DNA of 64,000 bases from Drechmeria coniospora (lineage: Eukaryota; Ascomycota; Sordariomycetes; Hypocreales; Ophiocordycipitaceae), in assembly GCF_001625195.1 (NCBI RefSeq), contig NC_054390.1, positions 10,140,148-10,204,147 of the forward strand. The letters run 5' to 3'. This document shows positions 33,561-44,197 of the stretch, piece by piece. The translations under genes were made by a program, and so were the position numbers. How positions within the stretch are numbered: the first letter of the stretch is position 1; each line of letters starts with the position of its first letter. The notes under the pieces are model-generated. The model saw nothing but the letters and a program-made list of their open reading frames with translations, made no database searches and had not been told where the DNA came from.

Positions 33561-34496
33561 AGGGGCGGAGGCGATGGGGCGGCGCGACGGAGTTGCGTCG
33601 GCTATACGGGACGAGCGCGACCTGCTCCTATTGCGGGCGACGCAGGGAGTGGAGGGGGCGGGACGGCGCACCGAGGGGGAACCGTCCGCGCAAGACTCGC
33701 ACAACTCGCAGATGTCGCGGCGCATCTCGGCCAAGGTGGCCACTAACTCGGTACTAACGCCCTCCTGCGCCTGCTAACGGCGGGCGAGGCCGCGCACGTC
33801 ACTCTGGATGCCCGTCAGGGTCCGAGCTACGCCCTAGGCAAACACGCCGAGCTGCATGCTCGGTACAGCGCCAGAACGGCCACCCGCTCGGGTCGGGGTT
33901 AAGGCGTTGGCGGTAAGGACGAGGGTGCGGTTCGGGTCGTCGTCGTCGTCGGCGGCGGCGGGGGGAGAGGTAACACCCGGCACGGGGGCAAGGGTATAGG
34001 CGGGGCGTACGGGGGCAGGCTCCATCTCGGCTAGAGCCAGGGTGCGGGCCCAAACCCGGCCCAGGGCTAGAAATTCGGGCGAGAGGACGGCGCGAGCGCC
34101 CGGTACGGTTCCGACCTTGGGGCGGGCCTCGACTAGGATGTGGACGTTGCGCTAGGCGCAAGCACGAAGGTCGCGTAGGGCGCGACGCAGCTGAGGGCGC
34201 GCGGCGAACAAATGCGGTACCTAGACGCATTTAGCGTACGCGCGCGCGCACGCACGGCAACTAGCACTACGGCCCGGCACGCAGTCGTCGCGGCCGCTGG
34301 TAACGAGGCGGTTAACGCAGGGGAGGCACATTCCGCGTACCTCCTCCGGAGGTGCGAACTCCTCGTCGGAGGAATCGCCCTCCACTAAGTATTCGCCTAG
34401 GGCGCAGCGACAGTCCGACTTATCGGTATAATGGCCGTAACGCGGGCCCGAACTGCGTCCGGGGGGGGGGGGGGGAGTACCCGCGGCGGCAGACAT
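33514..34496 (-). pseudogene. Cys-rich, zinc-finger-like fungal protein relic
   Basis: From the ATG at 34496 the minus strand reads MSAAAGTPPPPPGRSS, then a cysteine cluster: CRCALGEY, GMCLPCVNRLV, CVPG and CRACARAYAKC. The same frame continues with at least four stops (after AKCV, after RACA, after LGVFA, and after LARR) to about 33514. Downstream parts include a DDDDD acidic run and EMRRDICELCES. The stops are TAG and would be Gln if CAG had mutated. The CxxC pattern resembles the small zinc-binding cluster of multi-copy fungal proteins of unknown role. It is GC-rich compared with its surroundings, so it was probably captured by the retroelement. Confidence 0.5.
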
Positions 34497-35135
34497 AATA
34501 GCGGCAGCGGCGGCGACGAAAAGGTAAATAGGTCCTCTACGAGGGAGGAGCGACGACGGCGAGAATAGGATTAACAGTTCCTATTGCTATTAGCCAGTTA
34601 GCTAACGACCCGATATACGGAACGGCCCCGACAAGGAAGCAGCAACCCACCTTATGGGGGAGAAACAACGGCAATAGAGGAGCAGGCGCAACAGGAGGCG
34701 GCAAAGGAGTTTAACAACAATCGTACGGCAAGAAGCTAAAAAAACAGGTAGGTATAATGGTTAAAGGAAAGAGGAACGAGAAGTGCAATAGGACGGGAAC
34801 GGAGAAGGCAATAGGGAGGGAGTAGCGAGGGGGAAAAGCAGGGTAACGCCAGGCGCCTTAGGTACCCGGCGAGTACCCGGTGAATACCCGAGGAGGGGAC
34901 GGAACGGGGTGGAATTAGTTGCCCCGGGTAACCAGCAAACCCCAAATAGGGGACAATGCAGGGAGGAGACCGCGTACGCCAAGCACCCGACGAATACCCG
35001 AAAAAAAAAAAAAAAAAAAAAAAAAAAGAGACAATTTTTCGGGGGAGCTATGGATTGGGAAAACCAGCCTTGGGAAGGGCGGTTTAGCTACGGCTACAGC
35101 TAGACTTTACTTCGAACGGGTAGAGCGAGACGGTA
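34497..35135. other. Right part of the retroelement interior, with a 27-nt A run
   Basis: Contains direct repeats of a CCGRYGAATACCCGA-type motif (about 34860-35000), then 27 consecutive A at 35001-35027. No coding sequence was recognised. The A run might mark an old poly(A) insertion junction. Confidence 0.5.
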
Positions 35136-35306
35136 TGTTATAGTATCGGGCTTAGCCCGATATAGGAGAACGAAGGGAACTAAGGGACCTACTAGGAGGA
35201 ACGCATACAACTAGAAGCCCTAGTTGTTAGGTAGTTTTCCCTCCTTCAAGTCTTTTAATAAACATCATTGAGAGTCCTAGAGCAGTCGCCTAGCAACTCC
35301 GTAACA
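35136..35306 (+). repeat. Right LTR (R2) of the 3-kb retroelement
   Basis: Begins TGTTATAGTATCGGGC and ends CAACTCCGTAACA. It is nearly identical to 32254-32424 and followed by ATGAA, which matches the left target copy. Confidence 0.85.
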
Positions 35307-37365
35307 ATGAAAAATAATAGACTGGGTCCAAGTATCTTTTTATAGGTCTACGAGACTAGCTTAATACCTTCCTAGTATCCCACATTATTGATTTTTTGCA
35401 TCTTACACAATGCGACACAGTACTATTCAAGTCTTATTTAAACAAGTACAAAATAATTATTTCATTCACTACACCCTATTGGCAAGCACATACAACAGAC
35501 ATAATATTCATTTTCTATTATATTTAAATTATCATTATAATATACATATGCTATATATGGACATAAAAATAGTGGACTGAGTCCAGTAGATGCTTGAAGT
35601 GTAATTATTTGTGTTTCTCGAGTGCTATATAGACTTGACATCTTATTGCTGCCCTAGTGCCGCTCTTCCTGTTTCCTAGATTTTTTTTTTGATTAAGCAG
35701 TATTACCTATGTGAGCTGCTAATGGCCCTTGTCGGTACCTGGTCCACATTGGTTATTTACCACAAGGCACAGTACACGCGCAATGCAAAACACTATTCCT
35801 CGCAACGTTTACTTCCCCCTTTATATCTCTGTACACTGTTCTTTGTATAGTAGGATTCCATTCTAGGGCGATAGTTTAGATATTTATATTAATGTTGCTA
35901 TACATACTTATAAAGCTCCTTTCCTAGCTTTGAAACGGACTGCCGTACCGTTCAATCTGGTATATATTAATTCGCATTACTATTTGCAAGGCCCCTGTAA
36001 TCCTTCACTTGGATATCAGGGTAGAACATGTTCGTAGAGCATGGAACACGAATGCTCAGCGGAGGGCCAATCAATCCCTGCACATGTTACTATATTGCTG
36101 ACATCTGCTGCTCTAACAACGGAGACAGATTGCTATGTCGTTTGCGCCGGTAGACGTTGCATATTAGTCATAGGAAATTTAAAAACATATAAAGGTTGTA
36201 GCCTACTTTATCCGTTACGTTATTGAAGCTTCATTTAGTACTATGTCCACCCGATACGCTAACAGAATATTTGTTGTCAATATAAACGTCAGATTCCAGG
36301 TACCATTAGATACTAAGGCATATAGATCCGCAATCGCGAAGTCCAAGGCAAAGGCTACAAAATTACCTTAAACATCCGTTCTATCCCCCCTCTAGAGATG
36401 GCTGTTTTATCGTTTTCTCTACAAGCAGCGCCACAACAACGACTAGTGGTGCAGAGTGCAGAAACTTTGAACATAGACGTCCTGCGCATTCAGGAGAGCA
36501 TATGTCGAACCCATCTGGTATGACGGCCCAGAGCAGGGAGGGTAATTAACTACCCATATTGCTCGTCCCTCCGTTCGAGCTAGAAAGACAGATCAGCTGA
36601 TATTCTTTACAGATGCCAATATCAGCACTATGGATCTTATGGGGTAAGCAGTAGAAGTATCCAGGGACGAACCTTCTACAAAACGAGGAAATGTCTTGCG
36701 TTAAGGAAGCTCTTTAATAGCTTCAGCAATACGTACATCACACCTGACCATCTGTAGGGAGTTACTTTAAGGAGGCATTTAGCCGAGGCCACATGTTACG
36801 GGTAATTTATTATATATTACAGCTCCAAACCACGCCGACTTCGATACCTTATCGGGAGAATAGGAAGCCCTACGTATTATTGGCGAAGAATTGATTAATG
36901 GGAAGCTGCATTACATAATGCACAAGGTGGGGAATGGATACGATAAAGTAATTCATTACGACCGATGGCTGGAGCACGGGATATTACACATCAGTACCAG
37001 TACGTGTTGTTGGATAATATCGAGTACGAAGAACGACTTACGACGCTAGCATGTTCTCGTAGGTAGTACCCGTACTTGCCGGTAGGAAACCCTTGGTACC
37101 TGTACCATGATCCCAGGCAAATACAGCTACAATACGGCGCATATTCCGGGCGCGCGCGTCCGTCCCATGGTACCTAGTAATACCTTGCTATTTTGTAGAT
37201 GGTCGTAATTACCGAGCCTCCATACTCCGCCTCTAAAATGACTTCTAATTGAACCTGCTTGCTACACAATATGCCATCAGTGTGTATATATCTAGCCTAC
37301 ATCCTCTGTAGGTTCATGTGCAATTTCTACAATTCCTGGTGCCTTCTTCGACCAACTTTGTCATT
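35307..37365. other. AT-rich region, no intact gene
   Basis: About 2 kb of decayed sequence. One plus-strand stretch near 36435-36510 reads VVQSAETLNIDVLRIQES, which faintly resembles the start of a LINE endonuclease domain; that match is weak. A second stretch, around 36990-37150, is open for about 50 codons without recognised similarity. No tandem repeats stand out. Confidence 0.4.
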
Positions 37366-38562
37366 ATGCTTGGCTTCTTTTTCCTCATTTGTCTCATCGG
37401 GCCCCTAGTTACCCAGGGCAGACATTCCTATGGTAGCGGTCATAAGACGGAGTCTGATGAGGAGGCTTCCACTTCCTTTATAGGGGTGAGACCTCAGGAC
37501 CTAAATAACGAGTACGGCCATATACAAAACGCAGGTGGCATTGTCAACGGCCCCGGGGGGTTGCACCAAACTAGTCCAGAGTTGCAGCAGTGGTTTGATC
37601 GTTACTTGTCCGAGCCAGACAGTCCTGAGTTGGATGAGCAGACAAACATTCTCCAAGAGGAGATTGAGCAGTCGCTCGCAGCTGCTCCTCGTCCTTTGGA
37701 GCCGCCCGCTCCGGCCGATGAAGAGGAACAGGACTTTCCCGACGCCCCGTTACATACGGAGCATGCCGAAGTAGTAGTACCGCCACTAGTACACGACTTC
37801 CAAGTCCTTATCCAGTGGGCAAAGGCCTTCGACGTTCTACGGAGTCCTACACACATGACCCTGATTACCTCTTCAAGAAAGGGCATGGTCCTCATGATAT
37901 TGACATTCAACGACCCGACAATGACTCTAAATCGATTACTACAAATTTTCCCAGAATCACAACGGACAAATATGGGCTCAGTTGTAAATGTCGACCCTCG
38001 CTATCTAGCAGTTTCCGCCGTTGTGCATGCCGAGGGACAGACTGTGAGCTTTAGCGGCGTTACGGAATTCAGAAACCCTAGGAACCTGTTGCTCAATCCC
38101 AACGTTGTCGTTCACGTTCTAGCACGTTTGGACTACGACGAAGAAAATAGCCGGATTGTAACAAGTGGCAGCGTTACCAACCTAATTGGGCAATACCGCC
38201 GAGAGTTAGCCGTATGCCGAGAACTGCTGAGGAATAATGTAATGCAGAGCACGGTCCCAAGGACATTACCCGCCCCTATCATCCACGATGAGGCCCGCAG
38301 GAAGCGCAATGTGAGGGGGGTCATCCCACCTTCCGGAGCGAAGTTGATCTCTACGCTGGGGGAAATTGACTGTCGTCCCAACACGAACTGCATGCGCGCC
38401 TGGACCGAATGGGTGACGCCGGGACCATGCGGACCAGGTACTATTGCTATCGACGTATTGCCAACAGCAATAACGGAAAGCCGTCTGTCGACGGTAGTCT
38501 CGGGATGTCTCCCCATCTGGTTAGCACAGACCCATTGGCGGTGTTTGCCCAGTGACGGATAG
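37366..38562 (+). CDS. Predicted secreted hypothetical protein (398 aa)
   Basis: The frame is open from after a stop near 37310. The first ATG is at 37366 and gives MLGFFFLICLIGPLVTQG, a convincing signal peptide or signal anchor. The mature part begins RHSYGSGHKTESDEE, with an acidic, Pro-rich linker (about residues 105-150) and a central globular-looking region (VLIQWAKAFDVLR to RELAVCRELLRNN). It ends with a short Cys-containing tail. No domain recognised. It is single-exon and uninterrupted despite lying between a retroelement and decayed repeats, so it may be selected or young. A transposon-associated origin cannot be excluded. Confidence 0.55.
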   Translation: MLGFFFLICLIGPLVTQGRHSYGSGHKTESDEEASTSFIGVRPQDLNNEYGHIQNAGGIVNGPGGLHQTSPELQQWFDRYLSEPDSPELDEQTNILQEEIEQSLAAAPRPLEPPAPADEEEQDFPDAPLHTEHAEVVVPPLVHDFQVLIQWAKAFDVLRSPTHMTLITSSRKGMVLMILTFNDPTMTLNRLLQIFPESQRTNMGSVVNVDPRYLAVSAVVHAEGQTVSFSGVTEFRNPRNLLLNPNVVVHVLARLDYDEENSRIVTSGSVTNLIGQYRRELAVCRELLRNNVMQSTVPRTLPAPIIHDEARRKRNVRGVIPPSGAKLISTLGEIDCRPNTNCMRAWTEWVTPGPCGPGTIAIDVLPTAITESRLSTVVSGCLPIWLAQTHWRCLPSDG

Positions 38563-38825
38563 GGCTGCACGTTGAAGATAGTGCCAGGGTGAATGAAGTT
38601 GGGTGTTAATACTCGAGTGTATTATCAAAAGTATAGTTAGTAGTTGTAACGCAGCTCCAAGGAATACTCAAGAGTGCCGCAAGTGCTTGCATTACGACGG
38701 ACCGATAAAATGGATTGTGTGTATTTGTTGTCCCCTTACAAAACCCGTGCTTGTCCAATGCATTTATACAATAACCCAGCATCCTTTGAGTCAGCCACTA
38801 CAGCGCTGCAACTTACAGCACATAG

Positions 38826-39070
38826 AGTAGTGGTGGTGCATCAGCTGCTACTTGCGACATACGGATTAGTGGTAGTGCATTAGCTGCTGCTTGCAATATG
38901 CGGAGCGGTAGTAGTAGTGCATCAGCTATTCTCGTAGCGGCCACCATCTGGGTCAAGCGATTCGTCGTTCCGGCGGCCTTGTGGGGGACACGGCCTCATC
39001 CACGCACATACTATGGCAGCAGATGCACCACATAGTAGCTGATGCACCGCTGTAGTAGTAGATACTGTAT
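38826..39070. repeat. Imperfect repeats around GCATCAGCT
   Basis: Motifs of the type TAGTGGTGGTGCATCAGCTGC recur about five times in both orientations between 38826 and 39095, forming short inverted repeats. A 129-codon ORF that follows (39085-39474) has no recognised similarity and is not listed as a gene. Confidence 0.5.
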
Positions 39071-39524
39071 CACTACAGTAGCTGATGCATCAGGACTCTG
39101 CCATCAGGGGGCGCAGAGGACAAGAGGGGAGGGCACGTTACCACGTAAAGAGGCGGTCCGTATCTGACCAAGCGACTTTAAACAGTCGCCCGCGACCAGC
39201 CAGCTCTTACTCTACTTTCCTTAATCATACTATGCCTACAGTAGTCGCGTTTGTAACGGTCCTGGTTCGCCATAGCCTCTCGAGCGACTGCGCAGATGCC
39301 GCTACTGCTTGGTTAGAGTTTGTAGGGTCAAATGGCCTGCTCGTACCTTACAGAGAAAATGTACTATGTGCTCGTATAGCGCGTACTCGTGGGAATCCCA
39401 AGACTAAGTTTACGACGCTGATGCAAACTGTAGGGCCAGTACTGTACTCGTATAAGACGTTCCGTCGTACATAGTCGTAACGGTAACGGACTATGGCTAA
39501 GCAAGGCACTGGCTGACACAAGCA

Positions 39525-40313
39525 GTAACATCATCCGGTATCGCTGTCGTCGCCGTTATGTGCAAACCCTATAGGTGTCCTTACATTGCATATACGGGCA
39601 ACATTTGCGTCTACTGCCCCGGCGGACCCGACTCTGACTTCGAGTACAGCATACAGTCCTACACTGGATATGAGCCGGTATCGACACGAGCCATTCGGGC
39701 ACGGTACGTACGACCCAGTCGAACAGGCGCGCGGAAGAGTAGACCAACTCAAGTCCCTCGGTTACTCGGTTGACATGGTCGAGTACATCATTATGGAGGG
39801 AACCTTCATGTCACTACTCGACTCGTATCGCGAAGACTTTATTCCCAAGCTCTACAACGCCTTGAGCGGATACCAGACGTCCAAAGTCGATGAGGCCGTC
39901 GAGGTGGAAAGGGGAGGGGGGAGGGGGGGGGGGGTGTGAGCAGTATCAAGTGCGTAGGAATCGATATCGAGACTCGACTAGACTATTGCCTGCAGCCTTA
40001 TCTGACCGACATACGCGCTACGGTTGCACGAGGCTCGAGATTGGCGTCCAATCTCTTTACGAAGATATTGCGCGTAACACAAACAGTGGACATACCGTAA
40101 TATCGGTTGCCGAGACGTTTGTCTCGCCAAGGACGCCGGCTTCAAGGTTATTAGCCACGTGATGCCGGACCTTCCCAACATTAGCTTAGAGCGTAATGTC
40201 GACCAATTCCGCGAGTACTTTAAGAATCCCGCCTTCAGGACGGACCGCCTGAAGATATATCCCGCCCTTATGATCCGAGGTACCGGCTTGTACGAGTTGT
40301 GGCGGACAGGGTT
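39525..40313 (+). pseudogene. ELP3: Decayed Elongator ELP3 copy (radical-SAM/acetyltransferase subunit), partial
   Basis: Frame pieces match the conserved core of ELP3, the catalytic subunit of Elongator that modifies wobble uridines in tRNA. In order: [33 protein letters not shown] (the radical-SAM Fe-S cysteines are present), [62 protein letters not shown], then [40 protein letters not shown] and [12 protein letters not shown]. At least three frameshifts break it, including one at a G-rich run near 39905-39935. Both the N-terminus and the C-terminal acetyltransferase half are missing. A functional ELP3 must exist elsewhere; this is a gene fragment moved into repeat DNA. Confidence 0.88.
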
Positions 40314-41124
40314 ACGCATCGATAACGGTACGATCTATACAACGCCTGCGCCGACCCAGGGGGGCGATCGACGCTACGTACAGACCGTACCATACCGTAA
40401 TGCTATCCCCGTTTTTAGTATTGTTGTAATAAATGAGAAAGGAAGGTCGGAGGGACAAAGCGAAGGAAAGGAGATTAGGAGGGGTAGGGAGGGGAAGGCG
40501 CGGTACGAATGTATAATGGTAAGGAAGATACGAAAGGTACGGCCTACGGTACTCCGTATATTGGGGTCGAGTTATGTTATATAGAAAATAGCTAGCGTAA
40601 GTATACGGAGTACGCATAGCAGGTTATATAACGGATACGTAATAATGTCCTAACTCCAACTCCTATACTCCGTACCGGTAGGACTTTTCGACGAAACGTA
40701 AAAATTTCTAGCGTCGCGCCCCGTATGTACCCCGGTACCTTTTGTTTAACGAAATATAAGAATCTAACCGTATTGGGTAACCGGCCCGGGAGGGCGCGGG
40801 CGGTAAGGAAAAAATGCATATAGGACGAGGCGCGCGCGCGCAATACGGGAAACGAGGACGGGGATGGATTTGGGCGTTGCGTCGGGCGGGAAATAAATAG
40901 AAAACGTAAATGTATCGCATTGGATTGAATTAAATTGAATTAACAGACGGGCAGCCGAATAGGCGGGTAGTAGAGTAGGGTGTTTGTAAAAACGAATTGC
41001 GTCTAACTGTATCGGGCAATTGGCCCGGAAGGGTGTAGGCGGCAGGAAAAATAATATGTACGAGACGAGGTACTTATATGCAATATAAGAGTTGCGGACG
41101 AAATTGGATTTAGTTATTGCGTTG
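40314..41124. repeat. GC-variable repeats between ELP3 relic and LINE A
   Basis: Two related segments about 245 bp apart (about 40745-40880 and 40985-41130) share CCGTATTGGGTAACCGGCCC-type and GGATTTGGGCGTTGCG-type blocks. A purine-rich stretch lies at 40440-40505. A similar GGCGCGCGCGCGAAA-type block recurs near 60135. No gene was recognised. Confidence 0.5.
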
Positions 41125-44100
41125 GGCGAGAAGAGTATTATGATGTCGTGGCCGTGCGTCTCCGGTAGCGCCATACGAGTCGCGTAATCCATTGCTGCCA
41201 GTTCTCCAGAGTAGGGGTTCTGCTCTGCCCTCCCCCCAAGCGTAAAAGAGAACGTCTTGCCGGAAGACCCTGGAATATGGATGGTCCCCCTGACTCCGAC
41301 TATGCCGTTCCGGGAGGAGCTACTAACCGCCACACGCACGGTGCTGGCAATGTTGCCTTGCTGAGCTCTCTTTTCTTTATTATCGGAAGTAGTTATAGGT
41401 ATTCTTCTCTGCTAAGGAGGTAGGGTGAATGGTTGGATGGTTTCCAGTTCATTCAGTGCCGAAGCGTTGAACGCAACGGCTACCTGTTGGAATGGCGATT
41501 GAACGCCATTCTTCCATACTCGTAGCATCCTAGATGCTTCTCTGCGTAGAGGATTGCTGTCGGGTAGGACATAGAGCTCAACCCACAGTTTCAACGCCCG
41601 TTTCCACAGCCGTTCTTGCATACTGCTAATGTGGGCCTCCGCCTCTGCGACGCTCGTAGCCACGGTTCTGAAGGCTCCTGTTATGGCTAGGGCGCCAATT
41701 TTCTGCACACGGTCCAGCATTTTGGCCTTCTTGTGGATACAATTATGCCTCCAGACATTGGAAGCATAATCCACCACGGGGGCAACCATTGCGGTAAATA
41801 ACTGACGGGCCGTTGCTGGTGAGAGTCCCTTCAGCCTCTTGAGTTCCATTGCTGCCTTGAGGCCCTTTGTAGCTGCTCTTGCGATGTGCTCTTTATACTT
41901 GAGCCGGGTGTCCATAACGAGCCCGAGGATTTTCACGTGTGTCTTTGGTCGTACCTCTAACCCTTTGATGGTGAAAGCTTCTGAATCGCTCTTGTATTCG
42001 CTTTTGGTGAAATGGATGATGGCTGTCTTTTCTGCCTCAAACGTTGCGCCACTCCGTCCTTCCCAATCAAGGGCCATGTTGATGATGGACTTGATGCCTT
42101 TGCGATTTTCCTTGGCTGTTGGTCCCGCCACCCAAGCTGAAAAGTCATTAACGAACGCGATGGCGCCTCCGTTCCAGGTAATACGGCGCTGGACAAGATC
42201 TGCGTTAAAGAAGAGGAACAAAATTAGAGATAAAGGTGAGCCTTGAGGTAGTCCAGCCTGTGGTAGGTCTTGAGTTTCCGACGTCTGACCGTTCACCTGG
42301 ATCGTGGCCGTTCGCGCCGAGCAGAACGCCGCCACCCAGCGGGTTATTTTCTTAGGAATGCCTCTAGTACTTATCCTTTGAATAAGACGCTCCTTACAAA
42401 CTCTATTGTAAGCCCCTTTCATATCGAAGCTAATCAGGCTGAATACCCGCTTTGCTCTCCAAGCATAGCAGATCTGCTCCTGCAGTAATATGAGCGCCTG
42501 TTCCGCCGATCTCTGCTTTCGGGCTCCAAAATGATTTGCTGGCAGGAGGCCGTATGTCTCTGCTGCATGCGACATTCTCTCCGCGACAACTGATTCAAGT
42601 ATTTTGCCGAGAGTGGACAGCAGCGAAATTGGCCTCTAAGCTTTGGCGATTGTGTAGTCCGCTTTATCCGGCTTTTTAAGCGGTATGATCTTGGCATGCC
42701 GCCATTGATCCGGTAGCCTCCCTTCCTCGAGTGATTGCTGGAAAATTGACACGATCCAGTGGTTGGCCACCGGCCAAATTTGTTTCCAAACCACAGCAGG
42801 GAGCCTATCTTCTCCCGGAGCCTTCTACGATTTCGCCATGAATAATTGTCGTTCAACTTCTTCCATGGTGACATTGGGCATCGGAACAGCCGATCCACGC
42901 TCGGGCCTGTTGCCTTCCTCTTCAATGTATTCCGGGAGTGGGGGGAAGAAAACTCTGAGCAGTTCGTCAGCTTGTTCCTCGACGTTGGTCGTATGTGTTC
43001 CATCCGATCTATTTAACTGTAGCACTTTGCCAAAAGCTGCTCCGTTACCTGTTTTTATGTATTTCGCAGCCTTCCAGATATTGTTATTGTCTGCGAGAAA
43101 GTCCTCCCAGTGCTTCTTCTTTTGTTGTCGAATGGCATCGTGATATTGCTTAGCTGCACCCTTGGCCAAGTGCTCCAACTCAAGGTTTCGTCGGCCTGCC
43201 CGTCGATGGGTTCTTGCCTGATTTCTCCAATAAGAATGGATGTTTCGCAGTTGTGTGAGATCTGTCGTCCACCACCGTTTCGCATATGGAGATGGCCGTA
43301 ACTTTAGCGTTAGAGCGTGCAAAGCCTCCAGCACAGCCGACATTAACAGGTCGGTATCCCCTTGTATATCTCTAACCATGGACTTTGTACCCAGCGTTCG
43401 GCGTATCCTGTTATTCACCTCTTTCCACGGCGTGTTTTTGAAGAGTAATCTTGGTCGGTGTGGGACATCCGGAATGTCCAAGTCGAAGATAGTATCGATG
43501 GTGAAGTGGTCCGATCCATGGTCTGTCCCCTGCGTGGTGCACCTAATTATGGATTCTGCAAGTCCCTCCGATGCCAAGACCAGGTCGATAGTTGTTTCGT
43601 ACTTCCCATCTTGCCAGGTTTTGGTGCCCCTAGGTAGCAGGCTGCTAAGGGAGAACTCGCTCATCAGATCAACGATCAGATCCGCTTCGCCCTACCGTAC
43701 AAGAGATATATCGTCTCCTCCCTATAGCTGGTCATAGCGGTTGAAATCGCCCGCAATCAGAACATCAACCGGCTGCCCCGCCTCTCTCCTTGCTTTCAGA
43801 ATCAGAGTGCGCAGTGTAGCGCATGTGCTTTGCAAGGCCTCGTCGTCTCGTCGGCCACGTATACCGAAACGGCCAGTACCAACCTGTGTTCCAGGCGCAG
43901 TACAGCTGCTGTTAAGTCGGGAGAACCAGTCGGCACCTGCTCCGCCTCTAGCTCCTTATTGATCCAGAGCATGCTCCGAATCGCCCATCTTCCTTCCCTC
44001 CAATCCGATAGTGTTATCTTTGTCCAATTGTAGTGTACCATTGGTGTTGTCAGGAGACGCCCACCTACATTTCTCGCCTGCGGTTCTTGAACCATTATTA

Positions 44101-44197
44101 CTGCCGCGTCCGCAAGATCCTTGTCGTTCATTAAGCTGTCTTGTATCGATCCTTGCTTCTTGACATTAAGTTAAACCACTCGGAACGGCTTATTCAT
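41125..44197 (-). pseudogene. LINE A ORF2 relic: endonuclease, reverse transcriptase, RNase H
   Basis: From the ATG at 44197 the frame pieces show an apurinic-type endonuclease (VMVQEPQARNVGG, HYNWTK), its C-terminal part ([22 protein letters not shown]), a reverse transcriptase from about 42600 to 41412 (KGAYNRVCKERL, GLPQGSPLS) and the start of an RNase H domain (NGIVGVRG, EQNPYSGELAAMD). The catalytic motif reads AFVNDFSAW where FVDD is expected, so the polymerase is dead even apart from its stops. Stops and frameshifts lie near 44169, 43800, 43690, 42830 and 42640. The element is cut off inside RNase H at about 41125. Domain order and sequence are those of Tad1-like LINEs of filamentous ascomycetes. 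Confidence 0.88.

Larger units (their letters stand above)
32254..35306 (+). mobile_element. LTR retroelement (3,053 bp) with 171-bp LTRs and target duplication ATGAA
   Basis: Two R2 LTRs in direct orientation (32254-32424 and 35136-35306) enclose about 2.7 kb. The outer flanks are both ATGAA (32249-32253 and 35307-35311), as expected for one retroelement insertion. The interior holds a decayed gag-like frame (32662-33434), a nested solo LTR in the leader (32472-32642), an R5 fragment (33436-33560) and an antisense Cys-rich relic (33514-34496). No protease, integrase or reverse transcriptase is seen, so it is non-autonomous or internally replaced. A tRNA primer site and polypurine tract were not obvious. 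Confidence 0.8.

Noticed and set aside
36435..36660. LINE endonuclease gene
   Set aside because: A single short stretch (LNIDVLRIQES) is suggestive, but no further motifs follow in any frame.
37318..37365. GTG start for the secreted hypothetical ORF
   Set aside because: Nuclear fungal genes use ATG; the first in-frame ATG at 37366 yields a proper signal peptide.
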